NCBI GenBank assembly: GCA_016169945.1
Contig: JADLSH010000228.1
Coordinates: 124,001-188,000 of the forward strand
Length of the DNA stretch: 64,000 bases
Direction: 5' to 3'
Origin: Trachythela sp. YZ-2020
Taxonomy: Eukaryota > Cnidaria > Anthozoa > Malacalcyonacea > Clavulariidae
The notes below the pieces were generated by a model, which was not told where the DNA came from, ran no database searches, and was given only the letters and a program-made list of their open reading frames with translations. Below are positions 45,001 to 55,989 of the stretch, piece after piece; the first letter of the stretch is position 1; each line of letters opens with the position of its first letter. The position numbers were made by a program, and so were the translations under genes.

Positions 45001-48000
45001 GCCATGGCCGCATGGTGGGCTATAGCTAGACTGCTAGAGTATTAGGAATGAAACGCTCATTTCACTACGTATTTAGACTAGCGGTTTGTTTTTCTGCCTT
45101 AAAGCAGTAAAAAGACGCAAAAGCATGTTTCAAGACAATGATAAGTATGATAAGTCATATTGTATAGTTGACTATTGTGTGTGATAACCTTCATAGACAC
45201 AATCGGCAAACGCTGTTTACATCGTTCTGATGCTTAGTTACCTTTGTTCTATTCATTGTTTTTTTGCAAACTAGAACAATAGTAACTAGGCATATATGAG
45301 TTATTATATGTGATTATCCCCTATTAAAAGAATAAGTCATTTTTCTTCTTTTTAGACGTCAGCTCTCTGTTTCCAAACTTTAGAGCATAATGCAGCCGCA
45401 TTTTGATGAATAGTTGAACCAGGTATGTACCAGGAAAGGCTTGGCAAGTTGCTATACGTGCCATAATCACTCCAATTGACGTGTGGATCTATTTCATTAT
45501 TAGAAGAACCTATTGTGAAGAAATTTGAATAGCGTCAGAGAAGAATCGACCATAATTTATGCAATATTCCTGTGGTGACAGTTCCTGTAGTCTGACTATT
45601 ATGATGCAATTTATGCACCCCCCCCCTCATCAGGCTGTAAGTTTTGGAAAGCAATAGTTGGAAAAACTTTTCTACCTCTCATTTTGTCTGGAAAAACGTT
45701 TCTACCTTCAAAAACGTAGCTTCACCTTTGAAACATATTAATTAACTTACCTATGAAACATATGAACTATCCTTGTTTTTGTTTTGTTCGGTTATGTTGT
45801 TGCACTTAAATGCTGAACACCAAGTTGTCCCACTTTTCCGTATTTTCGTTGTCGAAATTGTTTCAACTTCCATGACTTGCAAATTACATTAATGCAATTA
45901 TGCTTATAAAGACTTGCACTTTTTCGGTTTTACACCTTCGCCGTTTGTATTTTTCCGAGTTTTTTTCAACAAACTATAAAATGATTTTGTTTACATACAA
46001 AAACCTCGAAAATCACTCGACAAGTCAAAGTTTTGTACACGCCATGATATGCATATAAGAGATTGTTATATCAACACAAGTACAAGATTTAATTTTCCAT
46101 TTTAATAAAATGGTATACCTATTATTTAACACCTTTTTTGTACAGTACTACAGTGATATATTACTGTCCCTTTATGTACATGCACACTAATTATAAAACT
46201 TGCAAAAACAGTGAATGATTTCTTCAATACAGTACAGGTTTATAATATGGATACTTTTTATTAATAAGCACTGCAGTGTGTATCTGCCTTTGATAGGGGT
46301 GCCTGGACAGACGGGTTGGATAGTGGATGTGTAGCGGCTGGGTAGTTGATTTGATTCATACAAGATTCATGCCTTCTTTTCAGTTTAGCCAAGCACTTCA
46401 AGTTATTATATAATACAGGTGTTCATCATATAACCAATAAACCATAAAAATATATAATATATATAATATACACATTAGCGTAGGAAGCAACTTCAAGTTG
46501 AGGGGGCACTTTGTCTTAAGAGAACCTTTCCTATTAGAAAAGGGCGATTTCTCAATCCATTGGTGTAACTAGAGAAAAGGGCACTTTGAAGACAACTGGG
46601 GGGTGCCCCAGTTCCTATGCCACTGTACATACAATTTGCCTTGTTTAAAATATCTAAAGGCAATTTCCTTGAAGAACCCATATTTTTAACATGAACACAA
46701 GCCGTAAACTTTGTGGCAGCATGGGAAATTGGTTTGGGTGGGTAGTAGTAGACAAACTCTGGGTAAAATTTGAAAATCTAGAGTCTCTGAAATGTCATTT
46801 TCAATGTTTATTTTGTTCATTTAGCATTTTAATGTGTGAATGTTGTTAAATTTTCATCATTGTGGTAAGCTATACCAATAATGATGTTCACCAGCTGAGC
46901 AATTCAAACTAAAAGAGAACATACTTTAAATTAATAAATATTTATCTGTCTATATATTGATATGTAGAGATTTTCACATTCTTTGGATTTTCTCAGTGGT
47001 AACATTCTAGATGTTGCCTAAAATGTCGACCTATAAATTAGGTTGACAATGTCTAATTGGAGCAAAAATTGCAAGAACATTAAAAACCATACTCTTTATG
47101 ACCTCATTGAATGATTATTTACCCAAGGAATTTGTAACTATACAGTATAATTATAAGTTAAATTGAGATAGCCTCATCTGCAGGCATCAATCTCTTGGGT
47201 CACCGGGGAAGGTCAAGCCAGCCAGTGGCAAACAGCTTTGCATCAGCACATTCACTCGGTATTCCCATACTTTTCAAAAGAGATTCGAAGCTCGAAGCGT
47301 AATCGTCTTAAATAGACTGAAAATGCCCTTATTGCAATGTAAATCATGTGTCGTTGTCATGAATTCTTTCATGATTAAATGAATTTATAAACACATTACG
47401 TATCAAAACTAGGCAACTGTTTAATCTACAGTCTTTTGAAACAACATAACATTTCACAAATATCTTGATCTATTTTCCAGAATGAAAAAAAGTGCATACT
47501 TTTAAAATGGGAAGTTCGAACCTATGGATTCTTCAGCATGCTGCGATAATTCGCACTCCTTTCGCTTGTCTTTCCTCGTTTCTGTCGTGAAGAACCGTAT
47601 TCGTGCATTCCTTTCACGATAAAAAGACACATAGAGAGTTATGTTAATTAAAGAAACGTACTGAATGAATATCCATCGGTAGCTGTTCTTTAAATCGCTG
47701 TTTTATTGTCAAAATATGGGTTTTTCCTATCTATTTACTGATTAAAAATTTTCATGACACTTGCCAGGGGCTCGCGCATGCGCATTGAAAAAGTGGGGAC
47801 AGGATCCCGCGAGAGTTCCATATCTGTATATCTTTAATCTGTGCCTAGGTTGGGCCTGTTTTTGGACGGAAGATGATGAATGGACACATTGATGGAATCG
47901 CAGGGCGGTCAGTTGCCTCAAATTGACTAGTACTGGTAGATGTTCCTTTTGTTCCTTCAACGACTAAATAACTTCCATCAGTAAATGACCTTAAGTCAAA

Positions 48001-49270
48001 TTTTCCTTCCCTGTTTGGCCACTCAGTGTGGTCATTGAATTCGTCGACAAGATGAACGGAGATTTTTTCGAGCTACATCGATGTTTAGTACTGTTTTACT
48101 ATGCATGACATCGATAGAATGATTTAAATGATCAGGCTATGAATATTTATTAGACCACAGTATTAAAGTAACATTAGACAATTATATACAACATAAAAAT
48201 ACTTGTGTAACTTACCATACATCAAAGATAGTCTGTCGGAATTTATTTGCGATTTTCTAAGTTTCCGCTCTACTCTTTTTTCGCCCGACCCCCTCGTTAA
48301 TAGGCTCGTCTCGGTGTGAAATGATAATTGTGTCTCTTGTTCAACTTCTTTTGATACAGAGAACTAGCACTAAACTAGCACTATCCCGCCAATCTGACGT
48401 CAACATCAATATGCGTCGCAGAATGTTGAAACTTGAAAAATAGTAATAATAATATACTCATTTTTCATATTTTGGGAATTAATAATGGCAATCATCATGA
48501 ATTTATTTTTCCTTTTTCATTTTTTTGGAAATTGAAAAATGAATTTTCAAATACATTAATTTTCTTATTTCTTAGATTTTAAAGCTAAAAATAATTAGTT
48601 CATTTTATATGTATTCTTTATTTTTCAAAATTGGAAGAATATGAATGACCCTAAGACCCACGGATTCATGGACATCTTTTCTACCAAACTGAGAGGTGTT
48701 CGTATCTGCATAGATAATGAAGATACACAAGTAATTCGCTGGATAACAAAGCCAGAAGCACTTTAAATTGTTAAAAATATATTTTACAACTATATATTTA
48801 TTGTGAGGATAACAGTTATTTGTTGGGCTTCCTATGATGTAAATTGTGTGACATTTAATGTATCACTGATCACATTAGTGACTACACCCCCATTTTTCCT
48901 GTATTGCTATGTTATTGGTTGAATTGTTAAGTTGTTTTTAAAATGATTTGCCTTTACAGTTGTCATAAATTGCTGCTATCAATGTTTGGCTGACAATGCA
49001 GGGCCTTTCAGTTTAATAAATCGTTAGTGGGAGGGCCATAAACGAAAAAGTACCTAACAAGGTGGTAAATTGAAGGTGTGCGAACTTGGAGGGGGGTCTG
49101 GATGTCCTCCTCCATAAAATTTTCGTATTCGTGAGTCTCTGTGGCTTGATTTCCGGCGTTTTCAGTAACATTTTCTATATATACCATCTAAACGGACTGA
49201 GCTTTTGGTATAAAAGCAAGGTTTTTTGGTGGAAATATATCATGCATGCGTGCTTATAGTTTGGCCGAAT
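45001..49270. other. Long non-coding stretch with scattered repeats
   Basis: No exon with splice and family support was found. Contents are a hAT-like repeat at 46473-46625, a C-run near 45620, the inverted piece at 47790-47850, the AT-rich direct repeat at 48430-48610, and otherwise unremarkable AT-rich DNA. Confidence 0.5.
46473..46625. mobile_element. hAT-like MITE (tentative)
   Basis: CATTAGCGTAGGAA at the left and TTCCTATGCCACTG at the right are imperfect inverted termini of the CAGTGGC(G/A) family seen elsewhere in the window. TATACA / TACATACA flank it loosely. Internally two GGGGGCACTTT-like and AAAGGGC pieces recur. Confidence 0.45.
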
Positions 49271-49279
49271 TTTACGAAA

Positions 49280-49590
49280 GTATTGTGGGGTTCCTTGCCT
49301 TCGAGGATTTTGTCGTTGGATATTTTGTCGGAGGGGTTGTAGTCATGTGGGGTTTTGTTATGTTGGGTTTCTGTCATGTGCATGCATGGGTTTTGTCATG
49401 TGGGGCTTTTGTCAATGTGGAGTTTTGTCTTGTGGGGTATTTTTCATGGATTCTATTGCCTATTGGTCTATGCTCTAATGGATTCTATTCCTTTGGATAG
49501 CTTTATCAACTCTAATCTGTACAAACTACATAAGATAGAATATATATATTACAATAAACTCCCTTTGTTCATATTCATGCAATAGTAACT
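49280..49590 (+). repeat. Duplicated block near GPCR family (copy 1 of 3)
   Basis: GATTTTGTCG, TCGGAGGGGTTGTAGT and GTTGGGTTT, then a stretch ending TTACAATAAACTCC, recur at 57850-58090 (direct) and 60440-60640 (inverted). This copy is expanded by several TGTGGGGTTTTGTCATG repeats. No product is evident. The shared AATAAA-like end suggests an old 3' UTR or repeat. Confidence 0.5.
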
Positions 49591-49689
49591 GAGATAGGCG
49601 ACACTTTCAACAATGTTTACTCAAGTTTGCATAACATAGTATCATTTATAGTTTTTCTAGGTTGACCTTCTATGTTACAAGGTGCTCAC

Positions 49690-49880
49690 GAAATCAATGC
49701 CTAATCCTAATACTAACCACAATCCTATATATTCGTGGGCGTAACATGGGCGGTTTAAATATCCCTTTCCTGGCTTTGCTTTTCGCCGGTGTAAATAGCC
49801 GTGCTGGATTAGTACCCTCGCCTTGGGCTTATGATCGGAAAGGCGCTTCGCGGCATTGGCTCGGGAAATTATTTAAAACA
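49690..49880. repeat. Dispersed repeat shared with 16.4 kb
   Basis: GGATTAGTACCCTCGC-TGG, a GCGCTTCG stretch and GGCTCGGGAA resemble 16425-16480 (GGAATTAGTACCCTCGCATG, GCGCTTCGAGC, AGCTCGGGGA). No coding support. Confidence 0.4.
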
Positions 49881-49893
49881 TATTCATCATTCT

Positions 49894-50110
49894 TTATAAC
49901 AAGTCTGATCTGACGCAGAAGCAACTTGATAGCATGAAGCCTGGTGGTGTTGTAACTGCTCCTAAAATTTTCTTTACACCAGCTCCTCGTTGATATCGCT
50001 CCCACAACCCATCATAAAACACCCAGCCATCTTTCCTTTCCACAGCTCCTCTGTAGTGATTCCAATTAAAAAAGATCACACCCTTGAGGATATATCTTTA
50101 AATTGGAAGG
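49894..50110 (-). pseudogene. Coding relic of unknown family
   Basis: The minus-strand frame reads FFNWNHYRGAVERKDGWVFY, DGLWERYQRGAGVKKILG and TPPGFMLSSCFCVR before a stop. The composition and the hydrophobic/charged pattern look like real protein. A HY...W-FYDG arrangement is loosely reminiscent of thiol proteases of mobile elements, but I cannot assign it. No start codon context or acceptor is clear. Confidence 0.35.
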
Positions 50111-50229
50111 AAGAATGCAAGGAAGAATGCCATGAACAGTATAACTTCAAGGTTTGAAGGTTTTATAAATATGAAGAATACGTGTATGTGTATTCTTACC
50201 TAAGCCCTTCAATACTAAGATGCCCTGGA

Positions 50230-50330
50230 ATCTCACCAACACTAGAAATAATCCCCTTCGATTAAAAATGGTCCAAAACAAGAGGTAGAAACGGAGGAGG
50301 TCCATACACAAATTGTGCCTCCTCTAGTAT
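50230..50330 (-). pseudogene. Coding relic next to unknown exons
   Basis: After a CTGTTACACAG acceptor the minus strand gives, in one frame, RRHNLCMDLLRFYLLFWTIF and LVLVRFQGILVLKGLG. This looks like a hydrophobic exon but contains an earlier stop. It may belong with the two better-defined exons just upstream (50713 and 50449-50613). Confidence 0.3.
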
Positions 50331-50448
50331 TCCCTTTCCGCTCCACAATAGGCTCGAACTTTTTGCCTGTGTAACAGAAATATAAAAATATTTGTGGCAT
50401 AATACGGTATTTCAACTTTGCTCTTTTGCACTTCCATGCCCTACTTAC

Positions 50449-50613
50449 ACAAATTGTCCCGTCTGAGTTTGAACAACATTGCCAAAGAAATGTGGACTGC
50501 CTGGTTGTAAAGGACCAATAATGGTTGACCCACATTGAGAGTTTATACGATCTGTAGACATCCATTGCTCAATATTTGCTTGGAGAAATACAGGAGGAGA
50601 TGTATTGACATCA
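50449..50613 (-). other. Candidate internal exon, unknown product
   Basis: The acceptor ATTTTATATGTTGCAG and donor GTAAGT bound 165 nt. In the frame set by the upstream candidate exon it reads DVNTSPPVFLQANIEQWMST, SQCGSTIIGPLQPGS and VVQTQTGQF. The preceding exon supplies AG to complete Ser. The pair suggests a genuine spliced gene fragment, possibly extracellular (Cys, Ser, Pro, Thr rich). Family unknown. Confidence 0.4.
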
Positions 50614-50712
50614 CTGCAACATATAAAATTCAACAATACTATAAAATTTATACCTACTGTACAAACTACAATCGTTACGTAAATGAGTTGCACTACATCA
50701 CTATAAACTTAC

Positions 50713-50823
50713 CTTAAAGATATGTTGTGAGAAACATATTCTTTAAATGGAGCTGGACATGCTGCTGAAGAACACTTTCCTGAATATATATTTTGAAGTC
50801 TTTGAACACATGACAGGCTGAAG
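50713..50823 (-). other. Candidate exon upstream of 50449-50613, unknown product
   Basis: The frame reads HNFSLSCVQRLQNIYSGKCS, SAACPAPFKEYVSHNISL and ends at TTAAG/GTAAGT, in phase with the next exon. Four Cys in about 35 residues and NxS sequons hint at a secreted domain. The upstream boundary is uncertain (an AACTTCAG acceptor is one option). Confidence 0.35.
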
Positions 50824-50889
50824 TTGTGACAATTAAGAATAGGTCATCCTTGTTGCTCCATGTATCAATGATAGGTGCGTTTAAGTTGA

Positions 50890-51660
50890 ACCGGCCTTGA
50901 AATTGATGCAGCCATAGGATATGACCTGGTTGTGTACGTCGGAGAAATAGCATCTCGGGATGACAACAGGTCGAACTTCTTTCAGGTTGTCAACCAATTT
51001 CTGCCAGTTTCGTTTCAGTGTTCCTTCAAGTGGATGGTCCCAGTCACCCTTCGCGAGACAGAGTTCCTGAGGTTGATTGTTAATGGCGTAATAAAACCCA
51101 TTGGATCGTAAATCTTGGAAGAAACACTGATTACATTTCTCTTTGTAGCTTGAATCTCTTGCGCCAGATCTGCTACATCCTTGATATCAATAATAAGGTT
51201 GTCCTCGCTCGAATCCCATAAAGTTCCTAGAATTTTCTGCTTATCATCGCTTATTGGAAGTGGATGACCCAAGGTACTTCCGGTGTAGGATGACTGCTCT
51301 TCCTGTACCAATTGTTGGCACTCGTTGCTATCAGTTCGCTTGGTCGGGCTTCTTGCATCTGGTGCATTGTTCACTGGCACTGGTTGCTCAGCTTGACTTA
51401 TCCTTTCTCTGAGTTCATCAGAATTTGTCGCAATCTTTCGCAAGTTGAAATTAGCCTCTGCCAGACGGCTCTTCGAATCTTCATAGAGTTTGAATGTTTT
51501 CTCAACATCCTCGCCTCCAGAAATGATATCATCCACATAGATTGAATTCAGAATAGCCCCCACGAGACTAGGATATTCTTCCTTGTACCGCTCGATGTGG
51601 TGTTTGATGGTGGCATTCAGGAGGAAAGGACTGGATGATACGCCGAACACAACTCTCGCA
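50890..51660 (-). mobile_element. BEL/Pao retrotransposon reverse transcriptase relic
   Basis: An open frame (51650-51015) has FGVSSSPFLLNATIKHHI, the catalytic YVDD box (NSIYVDDIISGG), LGTLWDSSEDNLIIDI and TKRNVISVSSKIYDPMGFIT, which are diagnostic of BEL/Pao RT. It continues below 51015 in another frame with NWQKLVDNL...VRPVVIPRCYF. No LTRs, protease or integrase are seen nearby. It is a truncated, inactive copy. Confidence 0.85.
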
Positions 51661-52044
51661 AATAGAAGTGGGATAATATAGATTAATCCTAATTCAAATT
51701 TCTTAGCGTTAAAAAATCAGTTGCAATATTCACCTGATGAGTGTGGTAGGCTCGGCTTGCCATACGAAACAGATTTGTAGTGAATTAAAGTTTTAATGAA
51801 GTAGTTCGAGTTTGTACTTTATTTTGTTTTACTATTTCGCTCTGCCTTGGTATTGAGCACTCTATAGTCTATATGATTTTGAACTTGATACTTATATTCA
51901 TATATACATATATAATGGGAATGAGATATTTTATAGGCTAAATTAAATACATCACCTCGTGCATGGGATAAGCAAGCGGTGAGCATTTATTATATTTGCA
52001 TATTTACAAGTAATACAGCACTTTGATATCAACCGCTTGATGAT
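51661..52044. other. Non-coding spacer before GPCR arm
   Basis: AT-rich sequence between the BEL/Pao relic and the inverted duplication. Nothing recognised. Confidence 0.4.
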
Positions 52045-52630
52045 ATCAAAGAATATACCCTATGCATATGCTTACAGACAAGACTTGCGATGGAAAACTA
52101 CTTTCTTGACAGAAATAATATGATTGGAAGTGAAAGAAGAAACTTATTACTCACAAACTTCAACCGTTTGTCGCTAATTTAAAATTTCTGTACGCGTTGT
52201 CGCCGACAAATTAAATGTAAACCCAGAAAAGTATGCATCATGTGTACCTCTGGGAATTACCAAAACAAAAATGAGCTATAGCCACAGGCTATACTGCATT
52301 GGCTGCATTAAACACTAAGCTAAAAATATTAAAATAATTCAATAAGATATACCCATCTTGCTGTTCGCGCTAGAATTACACATTTGACTATACTGTATAT
52401 TGTTTCTGACAACTTTAATTCAAATGCCTGTAACCTATGAACTTAAAATGTTTCAGATGAGAATGTATGCATTTTGCTATTGGAAACGGAGCCTGGATGA
52501 CGTCTAGTGTCTACATTCAGATGATGTAATTTTCGAGTGTTTCAGTCGGGCATCCCAATAGTTCAGTCGTTTCAGCGCTTGTACGTGAATACAGTGTTGT
52601 CTTGTTTTCGGTGTTGTTTGCAGTCATCGT

Positions 52631-53458
52631 CTATGAGCCGATGTGACGGCGACAAAACACGATAAGGAATGTCTTTCGATAGTTTTTTAGTCGGAGAAAA
52701 TATATAACAGGATTTATTCCAAAATTAAGACACAGCAGTGTCATTAAGATACAATTAAGAACATCGCTCTTCGCATTTCGTAAGCCTCGCTTCTTAACTT
52801 GGCCATATATTGTAGCAGGAGTTAGGGACACTACAGCAATCACGGTGATTATAATGACAGTCCGTAGGAACCGTTCCTCGCTAGCGACACGACGTTTGTA
52901 GCCCTGCCTCTCTTCTTTGTTTTCCAGACTTTTTTTCTGTTTCTTCAGAGATATACATGTTAGAATGTACATAATAATGGTTAGGACAATAACCACGGTT
53001 AAAAGTGCATACTTTACGTTACTAAACATTCTCCGATTACAGCGTAAGCTAAGATACAACGGAATTGCAATGCAAAGGACCCAGATTAACACAATCCAAA
53101 TTGCAGCCTTTTTGCCGTTCATTAGGAAGCGGTGTTTGAATGGATGCGCAACCATCATATAACGATCTACGGAAATCGATAAAATTGTAAGAAGGGATGC
53201 ATATAATGATGTATGTGAGAAGGAACGCGCCCAGGTATTCGACGAGCCAAATGTCCCAAAAATCATTTGTGACACCACAGCCAAGTCGCAAACAGCCAAA
53301 TTCGCAACCAAATAAGTTGCTGAGTTTCTGAAGCATTTAAGAGGGTCTTTAATCAAGCATACCAGAAGTATCAGTTGCGATATCGTTCCAGTTATACAGA
53401 CAAGATACAGAGACCAGTAAAAAGTGTTATATCCAACGAATAAACCAGGAACACCCAT
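52631..53458 (-). CDS. Class A G-protein-coupled receptor, copy 1 (275 aa, single exon)
   Basis: It encodes seven hydrophobic segments in 275 residues without intron. Class A marks are NLAVCD in TM2 (D58), DRY at 98-100, WIVLIW in TM4, SLTP in place of CWxP in TM6 (P214) and NPVIY (249-253) in TM7. The N-terminus is very short and has no signal peptide. There is no Cys at the start of TM3 (SNTWARSFSHTSLY), so the usual TM3-ECL2 disulfide is absent, as in the melanocortin/EDG/cannabinoid/adenosine group. The stop is TAG one codon past the TGA of copy 2 (TGA to TCA). Ligand unknown. About 93% identical to the plus-strand copy at 60886. Confidence 0.88.
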   Translation of the reverse strand: MGVPGLFVGYNTFYWSLYLVCITGTISQLILLVCLIKDPLKCFRNSATYLVANLAVCDLAVVSQMIFGTFGSSNTWARSFSHTSLYASLLTILSISVDRYMMVAHPFKHRFLMNGKKAAIWIVLIWVLCIAIPLYLSLRCNRRMFSNVKYALLTVVIVLTIIMYILTCISLKKQKKSLENKEERQGYKRRVASEERFLRTVIIITVIAVVSLTPATIYGQVKKRGLRNAKSDVLNCILMTLLCLNFGINPVIYFLRLKNYRKTFLIVFCRRHIGS

Positions 53459-53559
53459 AATTACTGTATGATCGAGTTTCCCAATTTTTTAGTACTTTTA
53501 TGCAGGAAAAGTACTAACGCCTTAAACAGTCAAAAGCACCTGCCATCTTAATTTCAGTT

Positions 53560-53666
53560 AAAGTTTATCTGATAAATGACAGTTTTTAATATATTTTTAA
53601 ATTAAGTCTCATTTATTTTAATATTAGTATTGAAATATTAACAAAAACCTTATTTATGACGCCACG
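53560..53666 (-). promoter_or_regulatory. Conserved block upstream of GPCR copies
   Basis: AAATGAC...TTTTTAATATA-TTTTAAATTAAG, AATATTAGT and TTTATGA-GCCACGGT occur upstream of both intact receptors (here and 60682-60790) and a third time without a receptor at 56800-56920. It may hold the receptor promoter, or may simply be part of the duplicated unit. Confidence 0.4.
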
Positions 53667-53754
53667 GTAGATAGATAGATAACGTGCGGTGCCAGTGTGG
53701 GTAGAGTATAGCAAATACGGCGGTTGTGTAAAACTACCTGAAAAAGACAATGAG

Positions 53755-53794
53755 AACTTCGACGTTTCGAGCGAAGGCCCTTCGTCTCGAAGTT
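53755..53794 (-). ncRNA. Degenerate hammerhead-like motif at Penelope-like element end
   Basis: Stem I AACTTC/GAAGTT, GACGA, stem II GGGC(CTTC)GCTC, core GAAA and cleavage triplet GTC are in the correct order. The first core block reads GAGACGA instead of CTGACGA, so two invariant bases are lost. Position at the end of a Penelope-like element agrees with known hammerheads in these elements. Stem III is only ACGT with no loop, which could pair only between two molecules. Confidence 0.5.
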
Positions 53795-54334
53795 AGTAGG
53801 CTGGGTCGGGGGAAAACATGTGCTTTTATAGTGAATACAAAAGCGATCACGTGATAAAAAATAAACCATTCAGATGGATTTAATCGAAACAAACTATAAA
53901 CAAAATATGGAAATCACATCACAAAATATATTAGCATATAAGGAGCGGCGAACAAAGATAACAAAGCAAGAAAGACAGAAAAGAAGGAACGAAATATTAG
54001 GTAAGGAGAGATGTAGAGTATCTGCTGATGGCAGGCATAAAACAGATAGGAGTTAAATGTAAGAGAGGCGCTCATTAATGCCGAGAGGATGAATGGTACC
54101 AAGTTGGGAAATGAGCATTTCTTGCTTTTTGCGGCTATCATTACTACCAGAAAATGGGACACAGAGCTCGAATTTTCATATCTGAAACACTGTGATTGCC
54201 AGTGTTCAAATGTCTGGCAACAGGTTGTTTAGCATCATTGTTTACCACAGCACGACGATGCTCACCAAACCTTATCCTTAATATATACCAGTTTCACCAA
54301 TATAGAGTATCCCACATTTACTGCATGACATACA

Positions 54335-54360
54335 GTAGATGAGATGAGATGAGATGAGAG
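54335..54360. repeat. GATGA short tandem repeat
   Basis: Five consecutive ATGAG units lie within the Penelope-like relic. Confidence 0.7.
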
Positions 54361-55319
54361 GAGGTGCACGTGAAATGGTGCTTAAGGGTGTACTTAGATT
54401 TTGGTGCCGAAATTGTAGTGGAAGAATCTATATACTTACAGGTTCTACACAGCTTCACACCACAAGGAAACAAGCCATTAGTGTGGTTGGGGTGGGAAGA
54501 AGTAAAGAGAAGATAGCTATGGGAGTCAGTCGGCTTGTAGAACACAGAAGTAACAAGTCTATTGCCATTGATAGATACAAGTATATCTAAGAACGATACA
54601 CCGGTTTCACTGACCTCCCATGTAAACTGGAGTGCTGGGTGGAAGTTATTAACAAAGTTAATAAACTTCTCCTACTCTCCGCGGGAACAGGATGCTGTGC
54701 CGAGACAGTCATCAATGTACCTACCAAGGTAATCAGGTATGGGATCAGTGTATTGCTCGAAGATCTGCTTTTCCACAAAACCAACGAATAAATTGGCATA
54801 GTTGGGACCCATTTTGGTTCCCATGGCTACACCACTTACTTGTTGGTAATGTTCACCATCAAATGAAAAATTGTTGAGGGTGAGCACTAATTCAGCCAAA
54901 CGGATCAAAACAGTGGTAGATGGTTCCTGGTTGGGGCGCTTATCTAAGAAGAATTTGAGTGCTCTCAAACCATCATGATGGGAAATGACAGTGTGCAAGG
55001 ATTTGACATCCATGGTGAAAATGAATTTATGAGTGTTATGAAATTGAATGTTATGAAAGATTTGGAGAGCATGTTTGGTGTCCTTAATATAGGATAGTAA
55101 ATCCTTAACCAAGGGCGATGACACGATCGAGGTAGCTAGAGATAACCTCGGTGGGACAACCGCAAGCAGAGACAATGGGTCTACCTGGGTTATCAGGTTT
55201 GTGGTAAGAAGTACATGACGGGTGTGCGAGGTGTGGTGGTTACGAGATGCTTGGCAGTTTCAGGAAGATCATCAGAGGCGATGAAATTCTTGATGGTGGT
55301 GGATATAGATAGATAGATC

Positions 55320-55931
55320 TATATTTGGTGGAGATAGATAGTTCTTTAGATAGTTCTTTATTGCCTCCAATTCTGAAGAGTCCTTTCTTACAATATATAA
55401 TAAAATACTATTACTAATTACTACTAAGTGGATACTATATATAACTTATTTACAAATAAATTAATTTACGACTATATTATACTGTTTAAAAGTTGTTCTA
55501 TTCTTAAGAAAATCGCCACGATTCCATTGGAACAAATTATGATAAATTGGTCCCTTTCATAGTTTGAGACACTACATGGCAGTGACCCACTTAAAAAACT
55601 AGCAAGTATGCCATTATCATCTTGGTTAAAAAGACTTGCACAAACATTTAAACTCAATTTGTCCTGCAAATTGTCCCACAATAACTCTCTTTCAATCGAT
55701 ACGCATGCAGTAACAGTCCATGATAAAATGTTTAAGGGTTCCTGATACTTGTCCGTGACATATCCTACAGTTATTCTGATCACCATGATCTTCCACAACA
55801 TCATTAAGTTTTGATGGAATATTTCCACATAGAAGATTTACCAGGGTTGCTATAGGTTTGAGGTACATTGGGTTCCGCTTCGCTGCATTCCACAATTCTA
55901 AGGGCTGCTTAAACACGCTAACCATTGTCAA
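55320..55931 (-). mobile_element. LINE 3' fragment
   Basis: The minus strand first reads CRICHGQVSGTLKHFIMDC (a Cys-His block found at the end of R1/Jockey-like ORF2). After a frameshift it reads ERELLWDNLQDKL, NQDDNGILASFLSGSLPCSV and FLRIEQLLN. The copy ends in TAGATAG-like repeats near 55320, inside or next to the Penelope-like relic. Confidence 0.65.
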
Positions 55932-55989
55932 CCTATAGGCTGATTTCCGATAGGGGCGTGTACGATAATAAGATTACAAAAATATAGTA

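Larger units (their letters stand above)
52045..53666 (-). repeat. Left arm of inverted GPCR duplication
   Basis: The whole stretch, including about 600 bp 3' of the receptor and about 200 bp 5' of it, matches 60682-62299 in inverse orientation. Outer boundaries are near TATCAAAGAATATACCC (52045) and GCCACGGT (53666). Confidence 0.8.
53740..55310 (-). mobile_element. Penelope-like element relic (RT plus GIY-YIG)
   Basis: The minus strand encodes TTTIKNFIASDDLPETAKHL, LVTTTPRTPVMYFLP, then SPLVKDLLSYIKDTKHALQ, FIFTMDVKSLHT, NNFSFDGEHYQQVSGVAMGT, KMGPNYANLFVGFVEKQI and GRYIDDCLG, the RT signature of Penelope-like elements. Further down are FYKPTDSHSYL and FTCTSSHLI, and a decayed GIY-YIG endonuclease (CGILYIGET, then FSGSNDSRKKQEMLISQLGT). 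Frames change several times, so it is inactive. A hammerhead-like motif follows at 53755-53794. The 5' part is cut by a LINE at about 55320. Confidence 0.85.

Noticed and set aside
49246..49500. 84-residue hydrophobic protein
   Set aside because: The frame is generated by TGTGGGGTTTTGTCATG repeats in a block that is non-coding in its two other copies.
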